This document shows positions 60,820 to 64,000 of a stretch of DNA of 64,000 bases, in pieces. How positions within the stretch are numbered: position 1 is the stretch's first letter; each line of letters begins with the position of its first letter. The stretch is taken from contig NZ_LDES01000074.1 in assembly GCF_001015195.1 (NCBI RefSeq), positions 53,959 to 117,958 on the forward strand. Reading direction: 5' to 3'. The stretch is from Sphingomonas sp. Y57 (lineage in GTDB: Bacteria > Pseudomonadota > Alphaproteobacteria > Sphingomonadales > Sphingomonadaceae). The notes beneath the pieces were generated by a model. The model was not told the origin of the DNA. It made no database searches and saw only the letters and a list, made by a program, of their open reading frames with translations. Made by a program: the position numbers and the translations under genes.

Positions 60820-61839
60820 ATGATTCTCGCGCCGATCCTGGTGCTGATCGTCAACTACCGCACAGCGGCGCTGACCATTCAGGCGATCGAGTCCGTGCTG
60901 ACGGAAGTAAGGTCGCGCCGCGACGCTCATATCCTGGTCGTCGATAATGGATCAGCCGACGGTTCGCCGACCGTACTGACGGAAGCCATCGCCCGGCTCC
61001 ATGCTGGCGATTGCTGCTCCTTGCTGGTGCTTGACGATAATCATGGGTTTTCGGCTGGGAACAATGCTGGCCTGAACCATTATCGGCAGGCTGCTGCTGT
61101 CCAGGGCGGTGCGGTTTGGCCCGACTATGTCTGGTTGCTTAATCCCGACACGATTGCGGAGCCCAGGGCGCTTGGCGCGCTTGTCGACTTCCTGACCGAA
61201 CATCCCCGGGCTGGGCTGGCTGGAGGACGATGCCTGCGACCAGACGGTTCGGTCCGGGACAGCGCCTTCCGGTTTCACACGCCGTGGAACGACCTCATTA
61301 CCGCGCTCGACATAGGCCCGCTTCGCAAACTGCTAAGCCGCCACGACGTGATCATGCGGGTCGGTGATCATCCTTGTCGCTCGGAATGGCTATCCGGTTC
61401 ACATCTGATGATCCGCGGCGCGGTATTCGATCGTATCGGCCTGTTCGATCCCGGCTATTTCCTCTACTTCGAGGAGACGGATTTCTGCGCGCGGGCTGCC
61501 GATGCCGGTTTCGAGGCCTGGCATGTTCCCGCTAGCCGGATCATCCATCTCGGCGGCAAGGCGACCGGATTGACTGAGCGGCCACTGAAGCGTCGTCCCC
61601 GCTACTGGTTCGCATCACGGGCACGCTTCATGATACGTCGGCACGGACGGGCCATGACCCATCTCGCCAATCTGGTCTGGATATGTGGTTGGCCGGTTGG
61701 GACACTCCTCGCACGCCTCAGGCGCCGACCGCGGCCGAACCCTCCTCGGTTATGGTTCGACTTCATCCGCCATAATTATGGCATTGGGGGAGTGATGTAC
61801 CAGCCCGCCCCGACCATAACGCTGTCGGCCGAATCCTAA
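60820..61839 (+). CDS. Family 2 glycosyltransferase, rhamnosyltransferase-like (possibly acquired)
   Basis: A 339-residue GT2 enzyme of the rhamnosyl/WsaF-like group. Motifs: ILVLIVNYRTAALTIQAIES, LVVDNGSADGSPTVL, NHGFSAGNNAGLNHY, YVWLLNPDTIAEPRA (DXD-like site), RSEWLSGSHLMIRGAVFDRI and FLYFEETDFCARAADAGFEA (catalytic Glu-Glu). The gene uses noticeably more A/T-ending codons (for example a GCT GCT GCT run) than its neighbours and is isolated from other sugar genes, hinting at horizontal acquisition or relaxed expression. It overlaps proC tail to tail by four bases. Substrate unknown. Confidence 0.85.
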   Translation: MILAPILVLIVNYRTAALTIQAIESVLTEVRSRRDAHILVVDNGSADGSPTVLTEAIARLHAGDCCSLLVLDDNHGFSAGNNAGLNHYRQAAAVQGGAVWPDYVWLLNPDTIAEPRALGALVDFLTEHPRAGLAGGRCLRPDGSVRDSAFRFHTPWNDLITALDIGPLRKLLSRHDVIMRVGDHPCRSEWLSGSHLMIRGAVFDRIGLFDPGYFLYFEETDFCARAADAGFEAWHVPASRIIHLGGKATGLTERPLKRRPRYWFASRARFMIRRHGRAMTHLANLVWICGWPVGTLLARLRRRPRPNPPRLWFDFIRHNYGIGGVMYQPAPTITLSAES

Positions 61840-62642
61840 CCCGCGCGCGCCGCCGCCGCCAACTCGGCGTTACGCTGCGCCGCAGCCGACAGCGTCGCCC
61901 GCATCAACGCTTTCAACGCTTCGTCGCGATCGAGGATGTTCAATCCCTCACGCGTCGAACCTCCCGGGCTGGCGACCCGATCCGCCAGAACCGCCGGCCC
62001 CTCGTTGGAGCCGGCCGCAAGCAAGGCCGATCCCTTCACCGTCACCGTCGCGAGCCGCAACGCTTGGTCGGCCGGAAGTCCGAGCGCCTCACCGGCCTGC
62101 GCCATCGCCTCGATGAAGCGGAACAGGAAGCCCGGGCCACAGCCGGACAACGCCGTGACGGCGTCGAATAATTTTTCGTCCCCGACCCATTCGACCAGAC
62201 CGAGCGGGCCGACCAGCCCGGCCGCCTCGCGTCGCGCTCCGTCGTCGGCATCCGACGAATAAAGAGCGGTCACGCCCTCACCGATCGACACCGGCAAATT
62301 GGGCATCGCCCTGACTATCACGCCCGCGCCGAACACATTCTTCAATGTCGTGGTTTCGACGCCGGCCAGGATCGACAGCAGCAGGCGCGGCGCCCCGGCC
62401 TTCGCGGCGAAGAGCGGGGCAATATCGCCTAGCTGCTGGGGCTTGATCGCGAGAACCAGGATGTCGGGCTGTTCATCGCCCGAAGGAAGCTCGCGCAGCA
62501 GCGTCGCCCCGTCAGGCACCTCGGCCACATAGGGGTCGATAACCGTGATCGGCCGCGTCCAGCCGGGCGAGTCCAGCCAGCCGCGCAGCATCGCGCCGCC
62601 CATGTTACCGGCGCCGATCAGCCAGAGCGGCCCCGTCGCCAT
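61836..62642 (-). CDS. proC: Pyrroline-5-carboxylate reductase
   Basis: A 268-residue NADPH-dependent last enzyme of proline synthesis. N-terminal Rossmann: PLWLIGAGNMGGAMLRGWLD. Substrate-binding/dimer signature in AVTALSGCGPGFLFRFIEAM and VASPGGSTREGLNILDRDEA (the P5CR signature). Also VRAMPNLPVSIGEGVTALYS. Closely follows the YbjN gene by four bases, on the same strand. The pairing with YbjN and UbiK genes recurs in sphingomonads. Confidence 0.96.
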   Translation of the reverse strand: MATGPLWLIGAGNMGGAMLRGWLDSPGWTRPITVIDPYVAEVPDGATLLRELPSGDEQPDILVLAIKPQQLGDIAPLFAAKAGAPRLLLSILAGVETTTLKNVFGAGVIVRAMPNLPVSIGEGVTALYSSDADDGARREAAGLVGPLGLVEWVGDEKLFDAVTALSGCGPGFLFRFIEAMAQAGEALGLPADQALRLATVTVKGSALLAAGSNEGPAVLADRVASPGGSTREGLNILDRDEALKALMRATLSAAAQRNAELAAAARAG

Positions 62643-62646
62643 CCGA

Positions 62647-63159
62647 TCAGGCCTCGCCCTGGGTATCGATCATCGCCGCAGCGATCGCTTCCTGCGGCGA
62701 CTTGTCGCTCCACAGCACGAACTGGAAAACCGGATAGAAGCGCTCGCATTCATCGATGCCGGTCTCGATCAGCGTTTCCGCCTGCTCGAGCGTCAGGATC
62801 GCGTCGCCTGCCTGATTCTCCAGTAGCGCAGCGTGGCGGAACAGCACCATCGAGGAACTGGTCCACATCTCAAAATGCCCAAGCCAGAGCTGCTCGTTGA
62901 TCAGGCCGATCGTCTCGTACATCGCGGCGCGCTTGTCGGCTGTGACCCGGATGTCGGGAAGCGCGAGGAACTGCAGGACACGATCCTCCTCACGCCACAC
63001 CGCCCTCAGCTCATACTGCGCCCAGCTGCCTTGGAACTGCGCAACGATCTCCTCGTCTCCGGCACGCTGATAGTCCCAGCCGCGAGCCGTAAAATAATGC
63101 TCGAGCATGTCGATGGGCGCGCTGGCATCGCGCGCGGATTCAAAGTCGTCCACGTCCAT
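62647..63159 (-). CDS. YbjN domain-containing protein
   Basis: A 170-residue cytoplasmic protein of the YbjN (sensory transduction regulator-like) family; fold related to type III secretion chaperones. Motifs: IDMLEHYFTARGWDYQRAGD, AQYELRAVWREEDRVLQFLA, NEQLWLGHFEMWTSSSMVLF. Role unknown; E. coli YbjN affects motility and stress. It lies in the operon ubiK-ybjN-proC, with a 96-base gap from ubiK and four bases to proC. Confidence 0.85.
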   Translation of the reverse strand: MDVDDFESARDASAPIDMLEHYFTARGWDYQRAGDEEIVAQFQGSWAQYELRAVWREEDRVLQFLALPDIRVTADKRAAMYETIGLINEQLWLGHFEMWTSSSMVLFRHAALLENQAGDAILTLEQAETLIETGIDECERFYPVFQFVLWSDKSPQEAIAAAMIDTQGEA

Positions 63160-63255
63160 TCGGGCTGTTCTCCGCTGCCCAGAGCATTCATTCCGTGGCG
63201 CGGAAAGCGCTTCGGTTCAACCCGCGCGGGTTACAATTCTGTGGATAGCTGCGGC

Positions 63256-63516
63256 TCAGCCGTCCTTCTTCTTGGCCGCGGCAGGCGCCAACGCGTCCAA
63301 TCGCGCCTTGAGCTCCTCGACTTCGTCGCGCGCCGCAGCGGCCATCGCCTTCACCGCGTCGAACTCCTCGCGGCTAACGAAATCAAGGCCGCCGATCCAC
63401 TCCTTGCTGCGCTCCTTGAATGCGGCTTCGGCTTCGCGCCCCATACCGGCCAACGTTCCGGCAGCACCATTCATGAACTTCACGAAATCGTCGAACAGGC
63501 GATTTTCGGACTGCAT
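63256..63516 (-). CDS. ubiK: UbiK-type ubiquinone biosynthesis accessory factor (BMFP)
   Basis: An 86-residue helical protein: MQSENRLFDDFVKFMNGAAG, an amphipathic middle, FVSREEFDAVKAMAAAARDE and VEELKARLDALAPA at the C-terminal coiled coil. The REEFD...R...L..RLDALE pattern is the BMFP/UbiK family signature, a trimeric membrane-binding accessory of the ubiquinone pathway. AAGGA is eight bases upstream of ATG 63516; TTG 63522 is possible. First gene of ubiK-ybjN-proC. Confidence 0.88.
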   Translation of the reverse strand: MQSENRLFDDFVKFMNGAAGTLAGMGREAEAAFKERSKEWIGGLDFVSREEFDAVKAMAAAARDEVEELKARLDALAPAAAKKKDG

Positions 63517-63549
63517 GGTCAATTCCTTCCTTCGTCGCCCGTGGGGCGA

Positions 63550-64000
63550 TCATTGAATGATTATCTGGGTATCTCCTCGGATCGGCACAAGGGTAACCCC
63601 ATTTGGGTTGCGCTCATGGATCTGCCAATTCAGCACTCCTGCGAACAGCAGCCACGCGAGATAGGGCAGCATCAGTATCCCCGCTGCCGGCCGTATTCTC
63701 CAGAAAGCCAGCGTCGTCGCCCCCGCCCACAACAGGATGGCGGCGATCAGCCCGAAGGCCAGCATGATCCTGTGCATCGCGAAGAACATCGGCGCCCACG
63801 CGAGGTTCAGGCCGAGCTGAATCAGGAACAGCGTAATCGCAACCCCACGCCCCTTGGCCCCACGCGCATTGAGGATCATCGCCAGTGCGAGGGCCATCAG
63901 AACGTAGAGAATCGACCAGACGGCGCCGAACACCCAGGCGGGCGGCATCAGTGCCGGCTTCGAAAGTGCCTCGAACCACGGATTGCCCTCGTCCGAATTG
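63550..64000 (-). CDS. tspO: TspO/MBR family membrane protein (5' end outside window)
   Basis: At least 150 residues of a tryptophan-rich five-helix membrane protein. The frame runs through the right edge; residues NPWFEALSKPALMPPAWVFG, encoded at 63929-63988, are the conserved TspO motif, so a start at ATG 63948 would truncate helix 1. Also LGLNLAWAPMFFAMHRIM and LPYLAWLLFAGVLNWQIHER, the cholesterol-consensus-like C-terminus. TspO binds tetrapyrroles and affects stress physiology. Reads toward ubiK, 33 bases away. Confidence 0.88.
   Translation of the reverse strand, partial: NSDEGNPWFEALSKPALMPPAWVFGAVWSILYVLMALALAMILNARGAKGRGVAITLFLIQLGLNLAWAPMFFAMHRIMLAFGLIAAILLWAGATTLAFWRIRPAAGILMLPYLAWLLFAGVLNWQIHERNPNGVTLVPIRGDTQIIIQ

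Overview
The window is GC-rich chromosomal DNA of an alphaproteobacterium, most likely a sphingomonad (Sphingomonas/Sphingobium type). This is inferred from an ATP synthase operon with separate b' and b subunits, a pal-type cpoB-tilS-ftsH order, a ubiG/lysC/ptsP block, two GGAAC-N16/17-CGTT promoters of the alphaproteobacterial general stress sigma factor EcfG, and very GC-biased third codon positions. I see no rRNA, tRNA, insertion sequence, prophage or CRISPR array. Genes are packed tightly: with the starts chosen here no gene-free stretch exceeds about 260 bases.

1-10.4 kb: a surface or exopolysaccharide locus. It holds a Wzz/GumC chain-length protein (cut by the left edge), a Wzx-type flippase, three GT-A glycosyltransferases, one GT-B-like glycosyltransferase, a GMC flavoprotein oxidoreductase and a membrane O-acyltransferase. 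Two of these genes overlap by ATGA junctions. A polymerase and the initiating sugar transferase are not in the window. 10.4-14.6 kb: a 50-residue membrane peptide, a lemA/DUF2207 pair, an exported methyltransferase-like protein and an UrcA-family protein behind a candidate EcfG promoter. 14.6-18.5 kb: a PepSY protein with an OmpR-type two-component system, preceded by a CDP-glycerol glycerophosphotransferase-like gene. 18.5-23.3 kb: an EmrA-EmrB-NodT tripartite drug exporter with a divergent MarR regulator and a clear dyad between them. 23.4-24.8 kb: a divergent SDR/HxlR pair.

24.8-34.7 kb is housekeeping: ftsH, tilS, cpoB, a RodZ-like protein, ptsP, a nitronate monooxygenase-like gene and lysC. 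34.7-37.8 kb: ubiG, a second methyltransferase, a NUDIX hydrolase, and a type I mannose-6-phosphate isomerase homologue that overlaps the NUDIX gene tail to tail. 38-41.7 kb: an unrecognised protein, an 83-residue acidic protein with a near-perfect EcfG promoter, and an unusual LytS-type histidine kinase with its LytTR regulator. 41.7-46.9 kb: leuB, recO, a deacetylase-like gene coupled to uvrC, and a small membrane protein. 46.9-48.2 kb: a MarR/DUF899 divergent pair around a perfect 16-bp palindrome.

48.2-50.9 kb is the F0 operon atpI-atpB-atpE-atpF'-atpF. 51-54.8 kb is the ydbH-ynbE-ydbL operon, associated in E. coli with phospholipid transport to the outer membrane. 55-64 kb carries a methyltransferase/helical-repeat protein next to kdsD (Kdo precursor synthesis), then radC, an EF-hand protein, purB, an orphan GT2 glycosyltransferase of lower GC and atypical codon use, proC, a YbjN protein, ubiK and the start-truncated tspO.

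The window is largely ordinary core genome with a strong envelope theme. I did not find a wholly new defence or mobile system. The most distinctive items are the LytS kinase with a roughly 150-residue charged helix plus a proline-rich segment between its last two membrane helices, the EcfG promoters on two small genes, the MarR operators, and the GMC oxidoreductase embedded in the polysaccharide locus.
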